Of a stretch of DNA of 64,000 bases, positions 10,768 through 21,959 are shown piece after piece. This DNA is from Panax quinquefolius (Eukaryota > Streptophyta > Magnoliopsida > Apiales > Araliaceae). The translations under genes and the position numbers were made by a program. Numbering within the stretch: position 1 is the stretch's first letter; each line of letters opens with the position of its first letter. Below the pieces are notes generated by a model that was given only the letters and a program-made list of their open reading frames with translations, had not been told where the DNA came from and searched no databases. Where the stretch lies: assembly GCA_020205615.1 (NCBI GenBank), contig CM035170.1, positions 120,041,674 through 120,105,673 on the forward strand. The letters run 5' to 3'.

Positions 10768-10970
10768 TGAATATCTTTGGCACTAGTGCGAAGATGAATG
10801 ATTTCTTGATGAATATCTTTGGCCAGTAGTCTGCAGATGAGCAGTGTTGAGATGAACATGACCTCTTCGATTAATATCTTTGGCCAGAGTAGGTCTGCAA
10901 GATGAGCAGTGTTTAGGCGAACATGACCCACCGATGAATATCTTTGGCTATATAGTGCAAAGATGAATAT
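10768..10970 (+). repeat. Four-unit tandem array in family A LTR (ATCTTTGGC units)
   Basis: Four units of about 50-60 bases each contain ATCTTTGGC followed by a variable T-A-G-T-G-C-A-A block and AGATGAA. The same array is at 59650-59850 in the right LTR and inverted at about 30180-30305 and 56360-56535 in A3. Between copies the differences concentrate in the GGCCNGTAGTGCAAAG segment. Confidence 0.7.
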
Positions 10971-11525
10971 TTGATTCCGTATATATATTGATTGATGTTA
11001 CGAGGATAAAATATCGACGATGAACTTTTAAATTCATATATAGAAGATAGTAGTTTGCATTCTCTACTTAACTCTTCTAATGAATTGTTGTTTCCACCGC
11101 TGATTGTTGATTTAAAAGCTGGTTGTCTATTGTATTCTATCGTGATTTTTCCCTGTTGAAGACTAACAATAATTTGTTGTATATTACCTTAGTCATAATA
11201 TTCTTTCTTTGGGCTAATTGAGCTCACCCTTTTCCTTTTGTTCCATTTTTCTTCTCGGGAGGCGAGAATGTAGCAAAGTCTTAGTGGAATTATGGAATGA
11301 AGGTTACAGAGAGAGTTGTTTAGTAGTCCTCACCATTTTGTAAAATAATGTATCAATAATTATGATGGGGATTTATTTGCGTGTGGATATTGTGCAGAAA
11401 GACAATAATTGTATTTAAACTCACGATTTATATGTTGTATAATAAAGTTGTAGTTATTTACATACCATGTATTTGGCGACTTCGAGAATGGGTTGGATGG
11501 AATGGACCTATTTTGGGGCGTCACG

Positions 11526-11544
11526 GTTTAGTATCGAGCTTAGG
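11526..11544 (+). other. Primer-binding site of A-I
   Basis: GGTTTAGTATCGAGCTTAGG follows the LTR directly. It corresponds to the initiator-Met tRNA complement TGGTATCAGAGC with changes. The A3 copy (55805-55823, inverted) reads closer: TTGGTATTAGAGCTTAGG. Confidence 0.6.
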
Positions 11545-11879
11545 GATATGATCTCTGGCGGAGATCGGGGAATAGAACTAGGAGGAGAGACGCGAGTAAA
11601 TCCTTCACTAGTGTGTCTTTCCTAAGCTTATTTGTTAGTTGGTTAGTATATAGGGATATTATGTGATATATTGATTTCCTTAATTAACCCTTGTTTTATG
11701 ACGATGTTTGAGAATGTCGATTGAGAATATTAACATGGAGTAAATGAGACCGTGGAGATGCTCAGACTTACCAACGAGGAGAACGTGCAACAATTTGTGA
11801 TGTACCTCCTCCCGTGAACAACACCAATTGAAGCGAGATGATGAGCGAGGGGATGTTTAGAAGCTTTTTGCGCTTCATG

Positions 11880-12936
11880 CAAAATCGATTTAGGAGACTT
11901 CGTGTTCAAAATACAGGAGAAATGATAAGCAATTCACGGGTGGTCAAATGCAAGCGATTCGAGAGTTGGGACCACCGAATTGCGAAAAGCGGATCCGATT
12001 AAAGGCGAGGCGTGGGTCAAACAAATTACCAAGATATTCGATGTCTTGGGATGCGAGAGAATGAAAGTTCCATTCGCTACTTTTATGTTCCGTAAAGAGG
12101 CGATTCTTGGTGGAAATCTGTGAAGCGTACTCATCCAACTGCACTTTCGGCGTATGTCGTGGGAGAGCGTTTGAAGCAGTTCGATAACAAGTACTTCCAC
12201 GAAAGTATTAAATATCCGAAGGAAGTGGAGTTTATTAGGCGGGCGAATAACATGACGGTGTCCCAATCTGAGGCGAAGTTCATGGAGTTATCCAGTGTTC
12301 ACCTCATTTGGTGGAGAATGAGGAACGTGTGACGCGAATGTTTCTAAGAGGTTTGAAACCCGGCGTCGTCGATATCTCATTTCTCATAAATTTTCTCTAT
12401 TCGGGATGTTGTCAGCGAGGGCTCGATTGTTAGAAGCGAGATAACGAAAGACGTTCAACCGAGGGACCATAACCGAGGATCATCTAGAAGATAGCCGTCA
12501 TAAGAATAACGATAACCACGGGAAAAGAAGAATACTGGACAAAGGCGGTAACTACTTTCGGTGGTAATCGTGACCATGAAAATAGAAGAAGCGAGTCGGG
12601 AGGAGATTGTAAAAGAGGAGATTCAACAACCACCATGTGAAGACGTCGACACCAAAGATGAATCGGTTCCAGGAGGAGAAAGACCACCGGTAGTATGTTA
12701 CAAATCACGGAAAAGAGGACATATCATTGAAACCGCCCACACAACAGTTTAAGGTATGCTATAATTGTGGAAAAGAAGGACATATCGCTCGAGATTATGC
12801 GGTATCGAAACCCATCCAATGGAATGGTGACTCGAAAGGATGTCCCGGAAAAGTCAAAGTCAACGGTTCTTGGAAGAAGCGTTTGTCGTGGCCAAAATCA
12901 AAATCTGAGAAACCCAACAAAGTTAGCATGGGTTAG
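11880..12936 (+). pseudogene. Gag remnant of A-I (family A chromovirus)
   Basis: The frame at 12120-12332 shows the retrotransposon gag domain: KRTHPTALSAY, then FDNKYF, KEVEFIRR, and MTVSQSEAKFMELS. After a frameshift a linker rich in Arg, Lys and Glu follows. The frame at 12727-12936 carries a zinc knuckle, CYNCGKEGHIARDY, where the fourth ligand Cys is replaced by Tyr or displaced by a frame change. Gag would package the RNA. Stops and frameshifts make this copy non-functional as read. The gag of A3 (35679-35886 plus 54597-55700, inverted) is homologous. Confidence 0.7.
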
Positions 12937-13319
12937 TTAATTATAAATTCTTGCGAAGTTTATACCTTACTAGAATCTGGGTTCTACCCATTCTTTTATC
13001 TCTCTTACTTGCAGACTCAACGTTTGAACTTGACTCTGGAGAAATTAGACTTTGACTTTATTTATGGAGACTCAGTTAGGAGAAACTTTCATTACATCCG
13101 TTGTTTAGAAATCTTGCTTGATTCAGGTTGGCACTATCACATTACACATTAACCTTATTTCTATAGAGATATTTGCTTTTGATGTGATTTTAAGGTTAAC
13201 TACTCATCACGTCGAAAATTGATTACTTTACGTAAGTTGTTAGTTTTCATATTCTTAAGCAACTCATTATTCAATTCAAGCAATCAAACCATTGTAGTCA
13301 AACATTTTCATATCAAGCC

Positions 13320-14107
13320 ATGAAGTCATTCGTTTATTACGAATGTCAGTTCTTAGTCCATGTTATGGATTTGAATAAAGACACGTCAGATTTGAATAAT
13401 ATTCTTGTTGTTATTAATTTTTCCGACGTATTTCTGAAGAATTTCTTGGCTTACTCCCAAAGCTCGATATTAAATTTTGTATCGACTTTGAACCCGATAC
13501 AAAACTCATTTCTAAAATCTCATATCGAATGGCTCTATTGAACTTGAGGAGTTATAAATTCAACTATAAAATTTGGTACACGAGCCTTTATCTGGTGACT
13601 TCCTTTGTGGAATGCACCGCGAGACTCTCCGTAGGGGACACCATATTCGTGCGATAGTAACGTAAACCGATAGGTGTCATTGTAACGTCTTATCCAAGGT
13701 TGGGATATGAGTCACGATTGAGAACAACCTAAGTCGGTAATCGAAATCGTAGCTTTAGCTTTGGCTTAGTTGGTTATTATCGGAGATTGGTTGAAGGATA
13801 TTCTCGAATCGCTATTCCATTAACGCAACCGACTCGAAGAGATACAAAATTCGAATGGAAGCGAGGAATGTGGGAAGAGCTTGAAGAACTCGAGAGGAGA
13901 CTCATTTCAAAGACATGTTACGTGACAATGCCATCCTGGAAAAGCGAGCGTGGTAGTGACTTGTTGAGTAGAAAGATCGTATATAAAATGCGAGTACGAT
14001 ATTGTCAAAGACTCATTTCGTATAATTTACAAATAATAGAGATGGAGATGAAAACTCTAGGTACCCACGCGATGATATATCTGAGTATAATCAACTTTAA
14101 TCGATAA
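13320..14107 (+). pseudogene. Protease-to-RNase H remnants of A-I with an internal deletion
   Basis: The frame at 13320-13541 contains HVMDLNKDTSDLNNILVV, matching the protease-RT linker also seen in A3 (AHVMDLNKDTPNLNN). The next recognisable piece, 13787-14107, has GYSRIAIPLTQPTRRDTKFEW, the connection between RT and RNase H. Only about 250 bases lie between the two, whereas A3 and B3 have the whole RT there. The RT palm with its FIDD motif is therefore missing. Another deletion removes most of integrase downstream. Confidence 0.6.
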
Positions 14108-14224
14108 AGTTAAAGTTGTTCAAGCCACACACCGGGAGTGATGAATTTGAAGAAGGAGGTCAAGAAGTTGTTATTTCAAAAGCGAGAATCGGTGAGGTGA
14201 AGAAAGCTCAAACCTTCGATTTAT

Positions 14225-14575
14225 TAATCTATTTAAAATTCTCGATCGAATAGGAGCGTGGCCTATAGACTGCGTTTACCGCCAAGTATGACGTGTTCAT
14301 AACGTTTTTCACGTATCAATGTTACGTAAATATGTGGACTGACCCGAACCACGCTATTGAGCTAGAACCGGACGAGATAGCCAAGACTTAACGTCGAGGA
14401 GGTATCTGTCAAGATCTTGGATAGGAAAGAACATGTCCATATGTCTTGAGGTTATACCACAAGTTAAGTTTTGTGGAGAAACCATGCTATTAAGGAAATG
14501 ACACGGGAGTTGGAAACGGAAATGAAAGCGAGGTATTCTCATCTTTTCAAAATACCGAATACGTCGTCAATTTCG
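14225..14575 (+). pseudogene. Integrase C-terminus / chromodomain-region remnant of A-I
   Basis: In shifting frames this stretch encodes pieces equal to the B3 fragment at 44577-44813: a VAYRL start, a VHNVFH-like segment, a K-Y-V-D-P-N-H block, ELEPDEIA, a Y-E-E-V block, KILDRKEH and VLWRNH. This is the end of chromovirus integrase, where the chromodomain-like tail would tether integration to chromatin. A polypurine tract and the right LTR follow directly. Confidence 0.55.
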
Positions 14576-14589
14576 AGGACGAAATTTCA

Positions 14590-14602
14590 TAAGGAGGGAG
14601 GT
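14590..14602 (+). other. Polypurine tract of A-I
   Basis: TAAGGAGGGAGGT immediately precedes the right LTR (TGTAAGACC at 14603), as expected for the plus-strand primer. A3 has the inverted equivalent at 32350-32363. Confidence 0.75.
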
Positions 14603-15275
14603 TGTAAGACCCCAAATTATTAATAAATGAAATTTATTTTCCTCTATTTATTATTTTGAAATAGTAAGGGTTGATTTGATTAATGTGGATAGTTATGGGT
14701 AAAATACATGAAATATTTGAATAAGCAAGTTGTGAGACCCCAGTTTTATCAATAAAGATTTAAATTTTGTCAAAATAATTTTTAATATTATGGTGTGAAT
14801 TTGAGATAATATTATAGTTGTGGGTAGTATTTATAAATTTTGCAAAGTATGCAAGTGGTTATTTTATATTCGATTGGTCGGGGAATATTAGGTTTAGCGA
14901 GGGAATATTCGATGCAACTACTCAATCATTGGTGGACCCCACAATGTAATTATTGTCGGATTGAAAAACGACAAAAATATTTTATTGAAATAACGGCGGA
15001 AGTTTTACTGTTGATCTTTGTTGAACTACTCGGTAGTAAAAAATGCGATGTCGTGTGGTTGCATAGTAGCACGCAGTATTGATTATTGATGCTTATGTGA
15101 GAAGTCACTCGGTTTGATTCCATTATTGTCGATTAATAATATGAATTATTATAGCGATAATAACGTTTTATTTTATTAAATTATTATTAACGTAATAAAA
15201 TGAAACATCTTTTTATATAAAATAGAATACTTTATTAAAGTTATTCTATAAATAGAATATATTATATTTTATTAT

Positions 15276-15342
15276 GCATAGTGTTGCGTAGTCTTTTGTA
15301 GTGTTTTTGCATAGTAGTTGCGTAGTGTTTGCATAGTAAAAT
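15276..15342 (+). repeat. GCATAGTGTT short tandem repeat in family B LTR
   Basis: Repeated GCATAGTGTT/GCGTAGTGTT words upstream of the TATA box. Inverted versions occur at 43905-43937 and 51063-51110 in B3, and a direct one at 28560-28602 in B2. The number of units differs between copies. Confidence 0.65.
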
Positions 15343-15463
15343 GTTTTATATAAATAGAATATATTATATTTTATTTAAAAGATTTTGCTTTAAAATATGG
15401 ACCGTCAGATTAAAGTAAATCAATCTGGACCGCTCATGGATTAATTACTATGCATTCTATTTT

Positions 15464-15473
15464 CCTATAAATG
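15464..15473 (+). promoter_or_regulatory. Candidate TATA box of family B LTR
   Basis: CCTATAAATG, conserved in B2 (near 28732) and inverted in B3. A run of TATAGAGAGAA repeats follows at 15519-15570, a likely transcribed leader. Confidence 0.45.
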
Positions 15474-15518
15474 AAGCTTATTCCTTCATTATTTTCTTTA
15501 CAAATTCACCGAAACTAC

Positions 15519-15570
15519 AGAGAGAAATTATAGAGAGAAGCTATAGAGAGAAAATCTATAGAGAGAAGAA
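15519..15570 (+). repeat. TATAGAGAGAA tandem repeat in family B LTR leader
   Basis: Three to four units of about 12-16 bases (AGAGAGAAATTATAG, AGAGAAGCTATAG, AGAGAAAATCTATAG). Also present in B2 near 28785-28840. Confidence 0.75.
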
Positions 15571-15669
15571 GAAGAAGAGTATTCGCACTTCACTACTTTG
15601 ATATCCAAAGTGTCTTTTTACTGGTGAGATATTATTTGTTGTACCGTAAGGGTGTTATTCTTTCTTATT

Positions 15670-16110
15670 CATGAAGAGAACTTCTATTATTCCATTCATT
15701 ATTATTACGTTGAATAACTTTTGTAAAAGTGGCATACCTATATACATAACTCAGATACGCAGACATACCCTATACTTGGTGAAATCCTTATATTATTCCA
15801 TTCTTATTTATTACATTGGAATAACTCAGTATACGCGAATCCCTATACTTGGTGATCTTCTTCTTCATTATTTCATTCTTTATTATTACATTTGGAATAT
15901 CACATGCATGTGTTTTACAGGACTGGTTCCATTGTTTATTATTCCGTATTTATTATTACATTGGAATATCCTCATGCGTGTGTTTTACACTTTGACTGGT
16001 TCCATTGTTATTATTCAAAGATTTATTATTCTCATTTGGATCATCACAGCGATTGTGAATTTCACGACACACGGTTCCGTTATTATTATTCTCATTGAAT
16101 AACTTTGCCT
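15670..16110 (+). repeat. Degenerate minisatellite in family B LTR (TTGGAATA / TGTTTTACA units)
   Basis: About six imperfect units of roughly 60-75 bases recur with TTATTATTACATTGGAATA, then a CATGCATGTGTTTTACA-like block, then GACTGGTTCCATT. Equivalent arrays lie at 28935-29310 (B2) and inverted at 43200-43560 and 50390-50730 (B3). Long frames seen across it come from the periodicity and are not genes. Confidence 0.7.
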
Positions 16111-18975
16111 ATCTGCAATCTGCATGCGTGGTGATTTCCTTTGTTATTCCATTCTTTATTATACCAAATTGGTTAAAACTTTGACTTCTATACTCCATGA
16201 AATTAGTAGAATATTCTTGATATTTGCGTTTCATCAAGTATCTTTTCATGGAAATATTCTTCTGATCATTCTTGAATTTTACTCTACAAAACAGTATCTT
16301 GTTGACAATTTGGGCGTTACTAATTCTGGATAAAATAATTCTTGAACTTGTTTTATTGAATTATTATGTCATTGTCATCATCCTCATGTTATAATATGTT
16401 ATCTTTGGCTTACGTGTGCGTAGATGAACTTAGTATGATTATGACCGGGGATCATTCGGTATAATCATGGCTTGTTATAAATGATGTGATAAAAGTCCTC
16501 GATGGCTTTGTAATGCGATGATGGATAGTTTTTGGTATGATTATGACCGAGGGTGATTCGGTATAGTCATGACCATTGATAATTTGATAAAAATCCTTGG
16601 CCAAGTAGTGCGAGGATGATCGAGATATTGTGGTTTATTCATTAAACCGAGTTTTAGTGATAAAATTGATGAAAACCTTTTAAAACCTAAAAGATAGTAG
16701 ACTTTATTTTCTACTTGACTCTTTTAATGGATTGCGTATTTATTTGCGCAGCTAAACCGGTTGTCATTGTATTTTATCGGTTTAACATTGTTTGAAGACT
16801 AATGATAATTTATTACGCATTATCTTAGTCATAATATTTCTTCTTTGGGCTAGTTGAGCTCACCCTTTCTTTCAATTGTTCTCTTGGTGAAATGAGAATA
16901 TAAATTTGAGACGAGTCGGGGAACGGAGTAATGGTCCAGAGGATAGCATTAGTAGTCCTCACTATTCTGTGAAATAGTGTGATAATAAATGTAATGAGGA
17001 CTCCTTAAGTATGGATATTGTCTAAATGACAATATTCCTATTAGAACTCTCAGGTTATGTATTGTCGTATGTTACACGACAGATGTATAATTAAGTGTGT
17101 ATTTGAATTTATGTACCATGTAAGTGGCGACCCAAGATGGGTGACGTATACCTAATTTTGGGGGCGTTACACAAGTGGTTATAAAATATTCATTATTGTC
17201 GGGGAATATTCGTTTGGTCGTGGAATATTAAATGCTTCGTCGGGAATAATCGTAATTACTGACATAGCGATCTTTTATGGGCCCCATAATGGAAAGCGAT
17301 TGGATGAAAAAACGACAAATATAAGTTATTTATAAATAACGACGTAGTTATTCTGAATTATCTTGTTGGAATACCCGCTATGGTTAAAATACACTAATAC
17401 GCGTTGTTGAACAAGAAGATAGCACTTGGTATTGCACCAATTATTGATTCTTACGTGAAGAGACACTACTCTCAATAATTGTTACGATAATTACTATTCA
17501 ATATTTTATTTTATTGATTCAATAATTCTTTGCATTGATATTTTATATTACCTTTTGTTTTGATAAATTGTCATTACACAAGATTTTCCATTATCGAAGC
17601 AATAATTCATATTATCTGAATAATATTATTAGAAAACATTATTGGCAATGTCTAGAAAGTTACATCTCAAGGAGAGGTTTGGTCACCTAATTGCTTGTAA
17701 GATAAGGAGAAATCTTTATTGGAAAGCCCTCTTCACAGGAGCTACACGGTTATCGATCTTGTGATTACGTAATATTATTTATGAATAATTAATTATTGAT
17801 TTATATGATGAGAAAAATATTGATTTTATGTGGATATAGATGGAGAAAATTTTTAAAATGACAATTGTTGAAAATTAATATTTTATCTTTTTCGATAAAA
17901 TAATTCATTTAAATATATTATTTTAATAATATATTAACTTGTGATATTTTAAAAATGAATGTGGGATATATGAGTATATGAGGAGGAAGAGTATTTTTGT
18001 GGCATTAAATGTTTAACACATATTTTGTGTGTTGGTGGACACAATTATTGAATAGAAATTTGATTATAGCACAGTAAATCACCCGCTTATGGATTTCGGT
18101 CAATTTACATTTGGAATTTGGAAAAACTTTCTTACGCAAAGTTGTAGAGAATTGAATTTCCTATAAAAGTCACGAGATTCAATTTTTCTGATAAAAGGGC
18201 TATTTATTATGAATTATTGAAGTTTGAAGTTCAAATAATTGATTTTTGGAAGTTTAAAATAATTTAAATAAGAAAAACGTTTTTTTCATTTTGGTGGGCA
18301 TCTTTAACACATGCTAAGTTGCTGAATTCAGATGATTCTAAGTAGGCGTAGACAAATTAATATATATATTATTATTATATTAAATTTTCTAACTTTGGTG
18401 TTCTAGCGATTTCCTATAAATAGGTGCTTATGTTAGAATTGAAAATCACACCGAAATCAAGTTTTCTCTCTATATATTATCGAGAGTATTTTTGTGAGTA
18501 TTTTGAGTATACTTTGAGTATTGCTATACTGGTGCAAGTTCAAGTCATAGCCTATATCCTGTTTTTAACTAAGTCTTGTCTTTCGAGGTAAGGGATATTA
18601 TTTTTTCTCGTAATGATATTATTTCTTCAATATCATTATGTTGAAATATTGATCTGAAGTTTTTTTTATCAAATTTGGAACTTTTGGTGTCGGAGTTACT
18701 GTGAGACCCCAGATTTTATCAATAAAGATTTAAATTTTGTCGAAATAATTTTTAATATTATGGTGTGAATTTGAGATAATATTATAGTTGTGGGTAGTAT
18801 TTATAAATTTTGCAAAGTATGCAAGTGGTTATATTATATTCGATTGGTGGGAAATATTACATTTAGCAGAGAATATTAAATAAATCTACTCAATCATTGG
18901 TGGACCCCACAATAGAATTATTGTCGGATTGAGAAAACGACAAAAATATTTTATTGAAATAACAGAGGAAGTTTT

Positions 18976-20870
18976 TATAAGGTTTGTAATATTCATGTGC
19001 GCAATCAAATTGCAAAATAATGCGAAAGCGTGTAAAAATCAGAGTTTAAAATTTTTACAAACCATAAACCCGGATCACCCTTTATGCACAATTATTAATT
19101 AAACGAAAAAGATAACGAATGAGAATCATACCCTTGAAGATCAAGCTTCCTCAGGTACAAGTTCACCTCCAAATCCTTTCGCGTTCAACTTGAATCCACC
19201 GGGTTTGGTTCCTTCCTTTGATCAACGTTAGCCACCCAAGTGTTTGGCCTCTAGAGGTGATCCACCAAGGAAGAAGAAGGATTTAAGAAGAAGAGTGGTT
19301 GGCTAAACCCTAGTTTTCTATCTCTATAGAAAAGAACGTACTCTCCCAACTATTGGAATTACGTATGTTGTAAAAGTCAACAAACCCCCACCACCCATAA
19401 TAAGACTCCTCTTATTTATAGATGTGGGCAACCCATCTTAACAATTAAGGAATTAGGTTTTATTTAATTAATTAAATTCTTTTAATTAATTAAGCTCCCT
19501 AATCTTATTAGGGATAATTAATTAAACTCCTTTAACTAATTTTCCTTCCTAATCCAATTAGGAATAAATGAGAGTACTTATATTAAATTAATTCCTAAAC
19601 TCTTTTAGAAATTAAAATAATAATAATTGTAATAATATTAATAAGACTCCTCTTATTAATTTATATTTAATATTTCTAAAATATTAAATAATAAATATTA
19701 AGCTATTTAATTTATTCTATCACCATAGATTAAATTAAATATACTTAACATATATTATTACGATTATGCCATTAACTTCTTAAATAATTATTCTTCCTTT
19801 TATGGTGTGACCCTTTAGGTTCTCCATATTAAACCTAGGTTGTGAATAAATCAATTAGAACAATTCTAATTTTATTTAAATAAATAAATTAAACAATTAA
19901 TTTATTTAAATAAATAATATTTATTCTATAATAGGGATAAGCCTCCTAGCGATCAACGACTTTCCGGATAATATAGATTTCAACATTAATCATTAAAGAA
20001 CCTTTGAGTAAATAGTTCTGCGTCTGATTCAATCCTTCCACCATACTGATGTCCCAATTAAATATAAGACATGGAATTACTATCAAGTCTTATTTTATTT
20101 GATTATATGTATTTACGACTCTTAAATGCCTGACTCAAATAATACAAATTAGAAACTCCTTTCTAATTTCATTACACTTATAACCAAGGACTCTTGGGTT
20201 GTCATTTATCGAATCACATAGGACATTTCTCTTCTTTTATTAGAAGTGGTAGATTCTTTATTGATCATACATTATCTCCATGTACAACTTATTATACCCA
20301 AGCATACCCTTTGATATACCCTAAAGGGTCTTAAGGAATAAGTCAAAGTATAACTCATACATACAAGATACTATGATGATCTCAAGTCCAAGGATCACTT
20401 GTCTTACTATCATCACTGAGAATTCCTATTGACGAGTGAAATAAAACTCCATTAGGTATTCCTTAGCGAGCCAATGTTCGATGAACTTATTCTCTAATAA
20501 GCACCTACATACTTGCTTTAGTGTCTCCACACAAATGATCGTGAGATCAATCATCCTCATCCAATGAAGCGAAAGCAACGTATGTACCCGATCTATCCGG
20601 ATTCACTAATCCCCAATTTAGTAATCCAATGATTGGAAACTATTTTAGTTTTAAGCTTTCAAAAATTTAGATCTCATTAGAATGATCATCATCATTATTC
20701 TAAAAGCATTGCTTAAAACTATGGGTTTATCACATATTATAAAACAAACATCATGTAGATAATTAAAAGCCTTTAATAAATTAATACTTTTTATTAATAA
20801 ATGAATAAGATTATTACAAAGTATATGCTTTATCATCAAACATGATTGGCTTGTGTGCATACTACTTTCA
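18976..20870 (-). repeat. 3' LTR of C1 (1895 bp)
   Basis: In minus-strand reading it starts TGAAAGTAGTATGC and ends AAACCTTATA, where the last bases changed from TTACA. It matches 26414-28288 and, inverted, the LTRs of C2 at 35887-37763 and 52720-54590. Confidence 0.9.
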
Positions 20871-20880
20871 ATCTCCCACT
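20871..20880 (-). other. Polypurine tract of C1
   Basis: AGTGGGAGAT on the minus strand directly precedes the 3' LTR. C2 has the same at 52711-52719. Confidence 0.75.
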
Positions 20881-20882
20881 TG

Positions 20883-21790
20883 CACTAAAGCCAATCGTCA
20901 TTGTATCTTATACTCTTCTTCTCAAGTGGCGATTATCCTGCTTTGTTGGATAAGCTTTAGTTAATGGATATGTAATGTTGTTCATGAGATTCCACTATCT
21001 ACATAGTGATTTCCCATCTTTCAATGATTACAATAATCAAATGAAAGTCCCACAACACATGTTTATATCCAAGATGAGACTTAGGAACTATTCTAGTTAC
21101 GTAATGAACTTTAATCCAAACAATCAACTTGCGACTTCATTTATAGCTATTTACTTTGTCTTTATCACTAAACCAAAGAACTCTTTCTTTGTTTGGAACC
21201 TTTCGATTCAACACCACTTTGTTGAGATAACGCTTTTTACCTTAAAGTGGATTTTACATCATCTTGGTCTTTCTAAAAAAAACTTGAGTCTGTTAAGCCC
21301 TCTGGTTTTAATTTAGACCCACCATAAATATGATCACATCCTTGAATCTTAGGTTAAGCACTTTAAGATGTTTTCAACGACTCACGATGAACTTCTCGAA
21401 ATATGGTGATCGACATCGGTCTTGTATATTTCATTGCATACATGATTGTCACTCATGCGATCTCTCTTCTTTTAATAGGTTGTGGGGACTATTAAGAGAG
21501 ATACACTCCATGGCTCATCAACATGAAACATTTCTTGGAGCTTGCCATGCTAAACGACTTTAGCATCAAATGAATATACGTTCCTTGGGTTAAGTCGAGC
21601 ATCCTCTTAAATCTATCTATATAGATTTATATCCCCAATTAAGATACTCTTCCAAATCATTCATGGAGGAATGTATAGACAACTTTATCTTTACTGATTG
21701 TAGCATTGGTATGTCATTCATTATCCGTAGTATATCAATATATAATACTAGAAATGTCACGACGCTCCCACTGATCCTTTTGTACACACT
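20883..21790 (-). pseudogene. Copia reverse transcriptase C-terminal half and RNase H remnant of C1
   Basis: Minus-strand sequence at 21731-21742 encodes Y-I-D-I, where copia RT normally has Y-V-D-D. The second catalytic Asp is absent, and so is the whole N-terminal half of RT: the sequence passes from the post-integrase linker straight to this motif. Downstream pieces resemble the RT-RNase H tail (for example the region around 21480-21560). Several stops and frameshifts are present. The junction matches C2, so the loss predates both insertions. Confidence 0.6.
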
Positions 21791-21959
21791 AGAACTCTTA
21801 CCTCATTGTATGTAACTCTGGATCACCATCTTCTATGATCGTACCTCATCATCATCATCTATGATGAATCCATACCTCCAGGTATCTTGGTCTTATTCAG
21901 TTTACGATTGGTTGTGGTAGTGAATAGGTCTATCTACAAGTTCCTCTTATTTGACTTAT

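Larger units (their letters stand above)
8818..11525 (+). repeat. Left LTR of A-I (2708 bp)
   Basis: Begins TGTAAGACCCCAAATTATTA and ends at GGGGCGTCACG (last base changed from A). The reassembled right LTR of A-I sums to about 2.7 kb and matches it. Inverted relatives are the LTRs of A3 (29625-32348, 55824-58596). It contains a TATA box (10173-10182) and short tandem repeats near 10770-10970. Confidence 0.88.
14731..17171 (+). mobile_element. B1: solo LTR of family B
   Basis: Begins TGTGAGACCCC and ends GGGGCGTTACA, 2441 bp, with a perfect 5-bp duplication CAAGT at 14726-14730 and 17172-17176. No internal region is attached, so it arose by recombination between the two LTRs of one element. 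Family B LTRs have termini similar to family A (TGTRAGACCCC...GGCGTYACA) but a different interior. Confidence 0.92.

Noticed and set aside
10768..10970. Regularly spaced repeats that could suggest a CRISPR-like array
   Set aside because: The units are adjacent tandem repeats inside a plant LTR, without unique spacers or cas genes, and recur in every family A LTR.
20651..21563. Several plus- and minus-strand frames of 69-113 codons, such as 20975-21316
   Set aside because: They lie on the opposite strand of the C1 RT/RNase H remnant or in its LTR and have no protein features.
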